A stretch of 64,000 bases of DNA from NCBI RefSeq assembly GCF_014203545.1, contig NZ_JACHJG010000008.1, positions 239,934-303,933 of the forward strand. The letters run 5' to 3'. The stretch is from Streptomyces netropsis. GTDB taxonomy: Bacteria > Actinomycetota > Actinomycetes > Streptomycetales > Streptomycetaceae. Below are positions 26,043-33,859 of the stretch, in pieces; position 1 is the first letter of the stretch, and each line of letters opens with the position of its first letter. A model generated the notes under the pieces. That model saw nothing but the letters and a program-made list of their open reading frames with translations, did no database searches and was not told the DNA's origin. The position numbers and the translations under genes are program-made.

Positions 26043-27056
26043 GTGGCAGAAGAGCAGAAGATGAACACCGTGCTGGTGGGACTGGGGTGCTGGCTGCCGC
26101 CGACCGTGGTGACCAACGCAGATCTCATGAGCCCCGTGATGGACGACTTCGTACGGCGGCGGATCGGCATCGCCCGCCGGCACCGCGTCAGCGACGGCGA
26201 GGCCACCGTTCACCTGGCCACGGAGGCAGGCGCCCGCGCTCTGGCCTCGGCAGGCGCGTCGCGCGTCGATGCGCTCATCCTGGCCACCACGACCCCGGAC
26301 CGGCTCTGCCCCGCCGGAGCTCCCGAAGTCGCCAGCCGTCTGGGCATGACCGGCGCCCCCGCCTTCGACCTGAACGCCGGCTGCTCCGGGTTCCTCTACG
26401 GCTGCGAGCTCGCCCGCGGGCTGATCGCCGCCGGCACCGCGAGAACGGTTCTGGTGATCGGCGCCGAAAGCTCCTCCACCATGATCAATCCTCAGGACTC
26501 CAGCACCGCCCCGATCTTCGGCGACGGCGCTGGCGCAGCCGTGCTGCGACGGGCCGAACCGGGTGAGTTCCCTACCTTCGGCCCGTCGGTTTGGGGCAGT
26601 GACGGCACCTTCGCCGACGCCATCGCCATCCCGGCCGGCGGCTCCCGGCGGCGCACGCCCGCACCGGACCTCGGCGGAGCCGATGCGTACCTGCATCTGC
26701 GCGGCGCCGAAGTGGTGCGCAACGCGGTCAAGCGCATGAGCGCCGCCGCGATCGCCGCCGCCGAGGCCGCGCGCTGGAGTCTGGAGGACGTCGACGTGCT
26801 CGTGGCCCACCAGGCGAACGCGGCGATCACTCAGGCCGTGGCCGCGACCCTGTCCTTCCCGGCCGCCCGCATGCCGACCAACATCGAGCACGTCGGCAAC
26901 ACCGCCGCAGCGTCCGTTCCGATCCTGCTCGCACACGCCGCCTCCGACGGCGCGATCAAATCGGACCAGCGGGTGCTGATGGTGGCCTTCGGCAGCGGCC
27001 TGTCATGGGCCGCCGCCACCGCCACGTGGCCGCACGCTCTCACTCCCCATCTGTGA
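26043..27056 (+). CDS. Ketosynthase III (FabH-like), second copy
   Basis: Protein of 337 aa from the GTG at 26043 (GGAAAG upstream); ATG 26061 and GTG 26004 are alternatives. With this start the triad falls at Cys114 (NAGCSGF), His256 (AHQANAA) and Asn286 (GNTAAAS), the same numbers as the first copy, though the two proteins are clearly divergent in sequence. It begins the second KASIII-ACP-hydrolase triplet. Two differing KASIII enzymes with separate ACPs suggest two acyl chains or two rounds with different starters. Confidence 0.88.
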   Translation: MAEEQKMNTVLVGLGCWLPPTVVTNADLMSPVMDDFVRRRIGIARRHRVSDGEATVHLATEAGARALASAGASRVDALILATTTPDRLCPAGAPEVASRLGMTGAPAFDLNAGCSGFLYGCELARGLIAAGTARTVLVIGAESSSTMINPQDSSTAPIFGDGAGAAVLRRAEPGEFPTFGPSVWGSDGTFADAIAIPAGGSRRRTPAPDLGGADAYLHLRGAEVVRNAVKRMSAAAIAAAEAARWSLEDVDVLVAHQANAAITQAVAATLSFPAARMPTNIEHVGNTAAASVPILLAHAASDGAIKSDQRVLMVAFGSGLSWAAATATWPHALTPHL

Positions 27057-27117
27057 CTCATGCACGCACCCCCCGCCTGTGACCCACGGTCTCAACTCCC
27101 CACCTGTGACCCACGGT
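27045..27117 (+). repeat. Three tandem copies around the KASIII stop codon
   Basis: CCCCATCTGTGACTCA starts at 27045, CCCCGCCTGTGACCCACGGT at 27071 and CCCCACCTGTGACCCACGGT at 27098, giving periods of 26 and 27 bp. The first copy contains the stop codon of the second ketosynthase; the others lie in the gap before the ACP. Confidence 0.7.
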
Positions 27118-27155
27118 TCGCAACCCTCATCCGTCACTTCCGGAAGGTCAGGCGC

Positions 27156-27398
27156 ATGGACGACACGCAGAAGACGGTCATCGGCATTCTGACCCGGAAG
27201 GCCGGACTGCCGCCCGGGCCGGTCACCCCGGAGGCCACATTGACGGAAGCCGGCGTGGATTCCATGGCCGTCGCCGTACTCGCCATGGTCATCGAGGACG
27301 AGTACGGCCTGGTGATCACCGAAGCCGACCTGTCGGCCAACTCCACCGTCGCCGACCTCGCGGCACTCATCGGAAGGCACCTGGCGGCAAAGGCGTGA
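27156..27398 (+). CDS. Acyl carrier protein, second copy
   Basis: Protein of 80 aa, a minimal carrier domain. The phosphopantetheine motif is AGVDSMAVA with Ser36, preceded by ATLTE and followed by IEDEYGLVITEADLSAN. The ATG at 27156 follows CGGAAGG. A longer frame from 27060 reads through the tandem repeats and is unlikely. The stop overlaps the GTG of the second hydrolase by the same GTGA arrangement as in the first triplet. It is shorter and differs in sequence from the first ACP. Confidence 0.9.
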   Translation: MDDTQKTVIGILTRKAGLPPGPVTPEATLTEAGVDSMAVAVLAMVIEDEYGLVITEADLSANSTVADLAALIGRHLAAKA

Positions 27399-28333
27399 CC
27401 CGACAAGGCTCCCCATTCCTCTCCGCCCATGCCGGCGCGCACGACCACCGCATCCCCTGGAGGGCCGCGGATTACCCGTGCAGGACCGTCGTCGCGCACG
27501 GCCCGGCGAGCGCCGAACCGCTCCTCGTCCTCAGCGGCGGCCTGCAGACCAGGCACTCGTGGGGACGCTTCGAGCGCCACGTGGCCTCCCGGTTCCCCCT
27601 CGTCATCCCCGACCTGCCGCCCGCCCGCACGCCCGGGCAGGCAGCGCAGAGCCTGAGCTGGGACGACCTCACCGACGCCGCCCTGCACGCCACGCACCGG
27701 CTCCGCATCAGCCGCTTCGCCGTACTCGGTGTCTCCTCCGGCTATCCCATCGGATACCGACTCGCCCAGCGCCACCCCGACCGGGTCACGCGGTTGATGC
27801 TCTTCGGCGCTGCGCCCCGGCCCGCCCCTCGCCTGGCGGAACTGATCAGCAAAGGGCTGCACCGGGAGGCCGACTCCCGGAGCCCGTGCTCCGCCGAAGG
27901 CCCGCCCGATCGGCTGCGAGCCGCCCGAGAGCTGGTCAGCGTCCTGACCAACACCGAGGCGGCAGAACGACACCTGCTGATCAAAGCCGCAGGGCGCGTC
28001 GTGCTCGACCAGCTCGCCGCATCCGCCGACGACCCCCTCATCCGCTACGTCCACGACCGCGGGTTCCTTCTGCTGCGCAATCCGCTGCCCCCGGGCGGCG
28101 TCCGCGGCGTTCCCTCGCTCGTCGGAGTGGGCGAGTTCGACACCGCCACCACCGTCGCCGACAACCGGGCCGTCGCAGCCACCATCAGCGGCGCGACCTT
28201 CATCGTCATGAAGAACGCCGACCACCTGCTGCACATGGAGCGCGACGCCGACTTCGCCACTCTCGTTGCTCTCTTCCTCGACGGCAGGCCGCTCAGCACC
28301 CTGCAGCACTGCACGATCGAGACGATGCCGTGA
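27395..28333 (+). CDS. Alpha/beta-hydrolase, second copy
   Basis: Protein of 312 aa. It aligns by eye with the first hydrolase: PLLVLSGGLQTRHSWGRFER corresponds to PVLVLGGVLQGMHGW..MERH, and the tail LDGRPLSTLQHCTIETM to FTGRPLTDLDYLIEP. The elbow is GVSSGYP with Ser114 as nucleophile; an acid lies in GVGEFDTATT and His277 in NADHLL. The usual DLPGxGxS turn is altered to DLPPARTP. Paralogy with changed active-site surroundings suggests it acts on the product of the second ketosynthase or transfers the acyl group. Confidence 0.85.
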   Translation: MTRQGSPFLSAHAGAHDHRIPWRAADYPCRTVVAHGPASAEPLLVLSGGLQTRHSWGRFERHVASRFPLVIPDLPPARTPGQAAQSLSWDDLTDAALHATHRLRISRFAVLGVSSGYPIGYRLAQRHPDRVTRLMLFGAAPRPAPRLAELISKGLHREADSRSPCSAEGPPDRLRAARELVSVLTNTEAAERHLLIKAAGRVVLDQLAASADDPLIRYVHDRGFLLLRNPLPPGGVRGVPSLVGVGEFDTATTVADNRAVAATISGATFIVMKNADHLLHMERDADFATLVALFLDGRPLSTLQHCTIETMP

Positions 28334-28378
28334 GCCCCTGGCGCTCCGCCGCGCCCCACCCCTCAGGAGCCTGCAGCC

Positions 28379-29596
28379 GTGGAATCCGCCGTGAAGCCTC
28401 GCGTCCTCCTGGCCACCTGGGGTACCACCGGCGACATCGCCCCCTACACCGGCCTCGCAACCGGCCTGAGCAGGGCCGGCCACCAGGTGACCGTGGTGAC
28501 CTCACGACGGTACGCGGCGCTCTTCCGCGAACACGGGCTCCGGGTACGGGCCATGCCCCTGGACGAACAGGAAGCGGCGGTCGGAGCGCACAAGGCGCGC
28601 CGCGCACGCATCGGCAACGGCCGGGACATGGCGCTCACCGCAGGCAAAGTGCTTCTGGAAGCCGCCGGTGAAGGCACCGACGTTCTGCTCGCCCATCCCC
28701 TGCTGCACCCGCAGGCGGCCGTCATCGGCGAGGGGCTCGGGCTGCCGTGCCACGGCGTCTACACCGTCTCGCACGCCATGATGCTCCCCCGCCTGATCGC
28801 CGGGACCCCACGCCTGCGCTACACAGTCGCCGACGCGCTGGTCAAAGGCATCCTCAGCCCGCTGTACGCACCGGTGATCAGCGCCCTACGGCGCGAACTC
28901 GGCCTGCGTCACCGCTTCACCGGCGACGCCCTGATCTCTTCCGCCCGTCGCCACACCGTCTACTACGGCTTCAGCAGCGCTCTGCTGCCCGACCGCATGC
29001 CCCTGCCTGCCACACACAAGATGGTCGGCAGCTGGCAGCCCGCTCAGCCGCCGAACTGGCACCCTGATGACCGTCTCACCGATTTCCTCGCTTCCGGGCC
29101 CGTGCCTGTGTATTTCGGCTTCGGCAGCATGGGCCGAGACCAGGCGGAACGGTTGTCCCGAATCATCACCCGCACCGTCCGCCGGCTCAGGATCCGCGCC
29201 GTCGTCCAAGGCGGCTGGGCCGGTCTGACAGGCGACGGCGGCGACGACATCCTCACCATCGGGGAATGCCCGCACGCCTGGCTCTTCCCGCGCATGGCCG
29301 CCGCCGTCCACCACGCGGGGCCGGGAACCACTCACGCCTCCCTGCAAGCCGCTCTTCCCACCCTCCCCGTTCCCTTCAAGCTCGACCAGCCCTTCTGGGC
29401 CGCCCGGCTCCGCTCCCTCGGTCTCTCCCCCGCCGCCATCCCGATGCCCCGCCTCGACAGCGGCAGCCTCAGCCTCGCCCTCACACGGCTCCTCGCCGAC
29501 AGCCGCTACCGCGAACGGACCCGCCGCATCGGGGCGGTGATCAAACGGCAGGACGGCACTGCGGGGGTCGTCCGCGCACTCGGCCTCACCGGGTAG
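28379..29596 (+). CDS. UDP-glycosyltransferase (GT1/MGT type)
   Basis: Protein of 405 aa from a GTG with GGAG 9 nt upstream. It has the two-domain GT-B layout: N-terminal VLLATWGTTGDIAPYTGLAT, with the GTxGD loop typical of sterol/macrolide glucosyltransferases, and a C-terminal nucleotide-sugar region VPVYFGFGSMG, HAWLFPRMAAAVHHAGPGTT and PFKLDQPFWAARL. The HHxGxGTTxxxLxAxxPxLxxPxxxDQxxWAxRL pattern is the donor-binding signature. It follows the second hydrolase by 45 bp and probably glycosylates the cluster product, a hydroxylated lipid or polyketide. Confidence 0.9.
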   Translation: MESAVKPRVLLATWGTTGDIAPYTGLATGLSRAGHQVTVVTSRRYAALFREHGLRVRAMPLDEQEAAVGAHKARRARIGNGRDMALTAGKVLLEAAGEGTDVLLAHPLLHPQAAVIGEGLGLPCHGVYTVSHAMMLPRLIAGTPRLRYTVADALVKGILSPLYAPVISALRRELGLRHRFTGDALISSARRHTVYYGFSSALLPDRMPLPATHKMVGSWQPAQPPNWHPDDRLTDFLASGPVPVYFGFGSMGRDQAERLSRIITRTVRRLRIRAVVQGGWAGLTGDGGDDILTIGECPHAWLFPRMAAAVHHAGPGTTHASLQAALPTLPVPFKLDQPFWAARLRSLGLSPAAIPMPRLDSGSLSLALTRLLADSRYRERTRRIGAVIKRQDGTAGVVRALGLTG

Positions 29597-29611
29597 CCCC
29601 GGCACCTGCCT

Positions 29612-30470
29612 GATGAAGATCCGCCGATCACACGCAGCACCGGTGACGGCACCCGCGACGGCGCGGGGCCTCCCCCGGTCCTGGCCGCGGCGGACAGGCG
29701 GCCCGTCGGCACCGCCGGCGCGCACTCCTTCGAGCTCACCCTGCCCGGTGAGACCCTCGTCCCGGCCGCCGGGGTGACCGCCGTCGGCGTCCTGCCCTCG
29801 CACCGGCGCCAGGGCGTGCTCAGCGCGATGATGCGGCATCAGCTCGCCGAGTTACGGGCCCGCGGGGAGTTCCTCTCCGTGCTGCTGGCCTCTGAGTCCC
29901 CGATCTACGGCCGGTTCGGCTACGGACCGGCGACCTACACGGCGCAGCTGACGGTGCCGCACCACCAGGCCGCCCTCGCCGCTCCCCGGGCGAGCGGAAC
30001 GGCCGACGCACCAGCAACCGGCTCGGACACCGGCTCGGTCGAGGTGCTGCGTCGTGCCGAGTGCGGAGAGATCCTGGAAGAGGTCTACGACCGGTACCGC
30101 CGCGCCCAGCCCGGCGCTGTCCCGGCCGCACCGCTGGTGGGCCTTGCGCGCGGGGCAGCCCCCGATCTCGCGGGCGCCGCGCTACGTCGCCGTCCACCGG
30201 GACGCCGACGGCGTCCCGGACGGGTACGCCAGCTACTCGATCGGCGACCTGCTGACCGTCCGTGACGGCAAGGCCGACTGCGTCCCGACGGATCGGGAGC
30301 CCGACCTGTCCCTGCACGTGCGCGACCTGGGCTCGGTCTACCTCGGCGGCACCGCCCCGAGCACGCTCGTGCGTGCCGGACACGTCCGGGCCCACCGCCC
30401 GGGCGCGGCCGCCCTCGCTGACGCCCTCTTCCGCGCCGAGCGCTCCCCGCACTGCCTGCACTGGTTCTGA
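29612..30470 (+). pseudogene. Eis-like GNAT, truncated and frameshifted
   Basis: The first frame reads SFELTLPGETLVPAAGVTAV, GVLPSHRRQGVLSAMMRHQL and YGRFGYGPATYTA, the core of Eis-family acetyltransferases. Near 30115 the frame shifts and continues RPHRWWALRAGQPPISRAPR, YVAVHRDADGVPDGYASYS and ends CLHWF, the Eis sterol-carrier-like C-terminus. The first about 60 residues of the family and any start codon are missing, so this is a dead copy of about 285 of 400 residues. Confidence 0.65.
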
Positions 30471-30812
30471 CCGCGCGCTCGCCGACGGGCTGGGCGCGAA
30501 GCAACGGGCCCTACTACTACCGCGTCCGGAACGGCGGCAGTAGGCGCGTCCTCGACAACCACGGAGCCGACTTCCCCCGTCGAACTGTGCCAGTGGGACA
30601 CAACAAAGCCGCTTCCCGGAACTGGCTCCTCGGACGTGGTCACACGGACGCACACGCCGGGACGGGAACGGGAAAGGCTGTCATGGTCGCCACCAGGTGG
30701 TCGCCACAACCGGCCCATCAGCGCCATGTCCTGCCGGGCTCCCCGGTCCGACTCCCGGGAGCGTTGCAGGCGAACTGTATGCGCCGGGGCTGGTGGGCCA
30801 GGCGCAGACCGG
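30471..30812. other. Intergenic stretch, nothing assigned
   Basis: No gene or structured element recognised between the Eis-like pseudogene and the SRAP gene, whose 3' end it flanks. Confidence 0.3.
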
Positions 30813-31562
30813 TCAGGCTTCGGTGTCCGGTCCGGGGGCGTTGTCGAGGAGCTGGGGGCCGTTGTTACGGACGTTGTTCACCGCGGTGGTCACCGCGCGT
30901 GCGTCGAGGTCGCCGTGCGCGGGGGTGCCGAGGAGGGCGCGGAGTTCGTCGGGGTCCTGGTGTGCGGGGTCGAGCCAGGCTTCGTAGTCCGCCGGGGAGA
31001 TGGCCAGGGGCATGCGGGAGTGGATGCGACCAGCGGAGTCGGTGGCTTCGGTGGTGATGACGGTGCACGTGGTCCACCACGCCGCCGGGTCCTCGTCTCC
31101 GGCCACCGCGGGGTCGCGCCAGAACTCGTACAGCCCCGCCATCGCCATCACCTGCCCGTCGGCGGGGCTGATGAAGTACGGCTGCTTACGGGCCTTCGCC
31201 GTCGCGGTCGCCGGGACGGTCTGCCATTCGTAGAAGCCGTCCGCAGGGAGCAGGCAGCGGCGCTTGGCGAACGCACGACGGTAGGCCGGCTTCTCGTGCA
31301 CCGTCTCCACCCGCGCATTGATCATCTTCGCGCCGGTGTTCAGGCTCTTCGCCCAGGACGGCACCAGCCCCCACCGCAACGCCCGCAGCTGCCGCTCCAG
31401 CACACCACTCTCACGGCCGGGGCGCTCCAGCACCGCCCACACATCGTCGGTCGGGGCGACGTTCCAGCTCGGCTCCACGAGCTGCTCCGGGTTCCAGCCC
31501 GCGACCTGGAACAGACCGGCCAGATCCTGGGGGCTACGGGTGGAGACGTATCGACCACACAT
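30813..31562 (-). CDS. SRAP-domain protein (HMCES/YedK family)
   Basis: Protein of 249 aa starting MCGRYVS, so Cys2 becomes N-terminal after Met removal; this residue forms the thiazolidine crosslink with abasic sites in single-stranded DNA. Other family residues are visible: Asn in MINARVETV, Glu in LLPADGFYEW and His in RIHSRMPL. The start is fixed by the required Cys2; ATG 31571 would add three residues and abolish function. It protects abasic DNA at replication forks. It is a single gene. Confidence 0.95.
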   Translation of the reverse strand: MCGRYVSTRSPQDLAGLFQVAGWNPEQLVEPSWNVAPTDDVWAVLERPGRESGVLERQLRALRWGLVPSWAKSLNTGAKMINARVETVHEKPAYRRAFAKRRCLLPADGFYEWQTVPATATAKARKQPYFISPADGQVMAMAGLYEFWRDPAVAGDEDPAAWWTTCTVITTEATDSAGRIHSRMPLAISPADYEAWLDPAHQDPDELRALLGTPAHGDLDARAVTTAVNNVRNNGPQLLDNAPGPDTEA

Positions 31563-31708
31563 GACACCCACCCTGCCACCCCAACCCTCCCCCAGCCGAG
31601 CGGCAGGCGGAGCCCGCCGCCGACGGCACCACGGCTCGCCGGGAAGTCACCGCCCTCGGCCGTGCTCGCGGCTTGGGAATGCCCCGCGGTGGTTCTGCCG
31701 TGGGGGTG

Positions 31709-32086
31709 TCAGCTCGCGGTGGGCCAGGAGCGCAGGAGCGTTGCGATCTGGGGTGCGGTGCAGTTGGGGTTGAGGAGCAGGTCGCGAAGGGCGGCAGCGT
31801 CGGTATGGGTGGGTTTGACGGAGATGCCGGAGGCTTCGAGGTACATCACGCCACTGGCCGCGGCGACGGTGAGGTTCGAGCGCTCCAGCCAGCGGCAACG
31901 GCCCAGCGTGTGGATCAGGGCGGCAGCGCGAGCGTAAGGGCCGTCATAGACGGGGCGGTCGAGAAGCTCGGCCTGGTGGCGGGCGCATGCGGCAACCGGC
32001 ACTCCGTAATCGTCGGGTGAGGGGTCCCGGACGCCGGCGATCTGGGCGACCTGCAGGATCCAGGCCACATCGATATGCAGCTCCAT
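31709..32086 (-). CDS. Fic-family toxin component of a TA pair
   Basis: Protein of 125 aa beginning MELHIDVAWILQVAQ and containing RAAALIHTLGRCRWLERSNL, then ASGVMYLEASGISVKP. This is the streptomycete toxin family annotated as Fic/Doc-like. The canonical HPFxxGNGR catalytic loop is not present; only the helical scaffold with an H-x-x-x-R-x-x-W-L-x-x-x-N pattern remains, so AMPylation or phosphorylation activity cannot be assumed. Its ATG overlaps the antitoxin stop by one base (TGATG). Confidence 0.75.
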   Translation of the reverse strand: MELHIDVAWILQVAQIAGVRDPSPDDYGVPVAACARHQAELLDRPVYDGPYARAAALIHTLGRCRWLERSNLTVAAASGVMYLEASGISVKPTHTDAAALRDLLLNPNCTAPQIATLLRSWPTAS

Positions 32087-32325
32087 CAGGCGGCGCGCGT
32101 CCCTGGCCCGGCTTGCTGGGCCTCTTCGGCCTCGTCGAAAACAGCACCGTGATCCTCGATGAACCGCGCGGCCGCGGCCATGGCACGCTCACGGATCCCG
32201 CTCGCGTCCTCCATCACCAGCTGCGCCAGATAGTCGCCGAGAGACAGGTTGCGGTCCGCTGCCCGCCGACGGGCCAGTTCCGCGACCTCTTCATCGACCC
32301 GCGCTCCGAGTTGTGTCTTCGCCAT
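32086..32325 (-). CDS. ParD/CopG-like antitoxin
   Basis: Protein of 79 aa. The N-terminal part TQLGARVDEEVAELARRRAA is a ribbon-helix-helix-like DNA-binding region, followed by LSLGDYLAQLV; the acidic C-terminal tail FIEDHGAVFDEAEEAQQAG would wrap the toxin. It precedes and overlaps the toxin gene, the usual order. A 16-bp palindrome sits 9 bp upstream of its start and should be its own operator, giving autoregulation. Confidence 0.8.
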   Translation of the reverse strand: MAKTQLGARVDEEVAELARRRAADRNLSLGDYLAQLVMEDASGIRERAMAAAARFIEDHGAVFDEAEEAQQAGPGTRAA

Positions 32326-32333
32326 CCTCGTAC

Positions 32334-32349
32334 GGTAACAGCTGTTACC
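32334..32349. promoter_or_regulatory. Perfect 16-bp palindrome, TA operator
   Basis: GGTAACAGCTGTTACC is a perfect palindrome ending 9 bp before the antitoxin ATG (minus strand). Position and symmetry fit a ribbon-helix-helix dimer site covering the promoter or ribosome-binding region. Confidence 0.65.
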
Positions 32350-32496
32350 ACCCCCGGAGGGGCGGATTCGCGGATCTCACTGACCAGCCGCAGACCCTTG
32401 CGTACCGGGCATCGACGCAGCGGCCTGGTCGACGGGGCCGCGGGACAACGCACGGCTACTTGGCCCGCGGGGTCAGCAGGAGTCCGGGGCCTGATC

Positions 32497-32519
32497 GACA
32501 GGCTCCCGCGGGGCCTGTC
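32497..32519 (-). terminator. Hairpin downstream of glutaminyl cyclase
   Basis: GACAGGC (32497-32503) pairs with GCCTGTC (32513-32519), with inner CCC/GGG pairing possible. It lies 80 bp beyond the stop of the minus-strand cyclase gene and could end its transcript. Confidence 0.35.
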
Positions 32520-32533
32520 ATCGAAAGCCCGCC

Positions 32534-32571
32534 GTCCGTGTGGGAGCCAGCTGTCCGTGTGGGAGCCAGCT
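32534..32571. repeat. Exact 19-bp tandem duplication
   Basis: GTCCGTGTGGGAGCCAGCT occurs twice in direct tandem, 32534-32552 and 32553-32571, in the gap downstream of the glutaminyl cyclase gene. Confidence 0.9.
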
Positions 32572-32598
32572 GGCGATCGGGCGAGTAGCCGGGACGGC

Positions 32599-33462
32599 TC
32601 ATCTGGGGACAAAGGTGACTTGGAACATGTGGGGCCAGAGTTTGCCGGTGATCAGAAAACCGTCGGTTCCCGGTACGGCGGCGATGCCGTTCAGTCGTTG
32701 GGCTCCGCGGCTTTCGGATGCGGTCAGGAGTCCGGCTGCGTCGATGTGCGCAGTGACGGTACCGGTGTGCGGGTCGATGCGCAGGATCGTGTCCGTCGCG
32801 TACACGTTGGCGTAGACGAAGCCGTCGGACGTGCACTCCAGTTCGTTGAGCCCAGTCGCGGGCGCGCCGTCCTGGCGCACGTTGACGCCGCCCGTCGCCG
32901 TGAACGTGTCGGGGTCACGGAAGGTGAGCCGGTCGGTGCCGTCGCTCATCACCAGCCGTTCCCGCCCGGCGACGCGCTGGTGGCACAGACCCCAGCCTTC
33001 GCCCCGGTAGCTGACTCGGCGACGCTCCGCGAGCGTGGTGGGGTCGCGCTCGATCGCGATGCCGTTACGCCAGGTGAGCTGCCACAGCTTGGCACCGGAC
33101 AGCGTGATGCCCTCGCCGAACAATGGCGCCGGCAGTTCGACGTACCGGGTGGACGGCTTGCCGGGGGGTCCGGCGCGCAGGGAGGACTGGCCGACCACCC
33201 CCGTGCTCTCGTAGAGGGTGGCGCCGCGGAACTCCAGACCTTGGGTGAACGCTCGGGGATCGTGGGGAAGCGTGTCGCGCACCACCGCCCGCAGTGACTG
33301 GATCCGAGGGCCGGCGGCATTGCCGGGCGCGGTTGCCATCGTCCGTCCGCGGATCGGCATGCGGCCATGGTCGGCAGAGGCGGAGGCCAACAGCAGCACG
33401 ATGCCCAACCCCATGATGGTGAGGAGGGAGGACCTACGCCGCTTGAACCCTTGAGTACGCAT
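32599..33462 (-). CDS. Glutaminyl-peptide cyclotransferase, plant type
   Basis: Protein of 287 aa from the ATG at 33462. An N-terminal hydrophobic segment (SLLTIMGLGIVLLLASASAD) is a signal peptide or anchor after a basic start. The rest is a five-bladed propeller of the Glu_cyclase_2 family: LPHDPRAFTQGLEFRGATLY with the typical F-T-Q-G, then LYESTGVVGQSSLR, GEGWGLCHQ, LNELECTSDGFVYANVYATD, and LNGIAAVPGTDGFLITGKLW. The enzyme converts N-terminal glutamine of exported proteins to pyroglutamate. It is a single gene. Confidence 0.9.
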   Translation of the reverse strand: MRTQGFKRRRSSLLTIMGLGIVLLLASASADHGRMPIRGRTMATAPGNAAGPRIQSLRAVVRDTLPHDPRAFTQGLEFRGATLYESTGVVGQSSLRAGPPGKPSTRYVELPAPLFGEGITLSGAKLWQLTWRNGIAIERDPTTLAERRRVSYRGEGWGLCHQRVAGRERLVMSDGTDRLTFRDPDTFTATGGVNVRQDGAPATGLNELECTSDGFVYANVYATDTILRIDPHTGTVTAHIDAAGLLTASESRGAQRLNGIAAVPGTDGFLITGKLWPHMFQVTFVPR

Positions 33463-33859
33463 GGTGTTCTCCGGTCCTGTGGGCCGCCGCCGTGTTGCTG
33501 CTGCATACGCGAAGGAAACGGCAGCGCGGATGTGATTCGTGAATGCCGAACGGAAAACGTCTCGAGGTGTGGCTGGACACGCGGAGACCCCCTGCCTCAC
33601 CTGATCGCCACGGCGGTAGCCCCTGGCGCCAGATCACCACCACCGCGCCGGACACCGCCGCCCGCAGCACGGCCTCCTCCACCGCGGCCCGCAGCACGGC
33701 CTCCTCCACCGCGGCCCACAACGCGGCCACATCCAGGTCCGCGTCGTGCTCGGCCACGCGATCCAGCTCCTCCACCAGGATCTTCGACGCCCGCGTCCCG
33801 GCGTCCGCGCCGCCTTCTCCAGTTGCGGCAGCACCGCAAGGCGTTCTGTGGGTCCCGGT
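33463..33859. other. Gene-poor stretch with a possible decayed gene
   Basis: A minus-strand frame reads LVEELDRVAEHDADLDVAAL and WAAVEEAVLRAAVEEAVLRA, which looks protein-like, but its N-terminal continuation changes frame near 33800. It contains the 27-bp tandem repeat. No function is assigned. Confidence 0.3.
33661..33714. repeat. Exact 27-bp tandem duplication
   Basis: A 27-bp unit beginning CCCGCAGCACGGCCTCCTCC occupies 33661-33687 and again 33688-33714 without change. In the minus-strand frame it encodes two copies of the nine-residue AVEEAVLRA-type unit. Confidence 0.9.

Noticed and set aside
33590..33850. Minus-strand frame with repeated AVEEAVLRA helices
   Set aside because: The frame changes near 33800 and the repeat is explained by a recent 27-bp duplication; kept only as a note in the intergenic entry.
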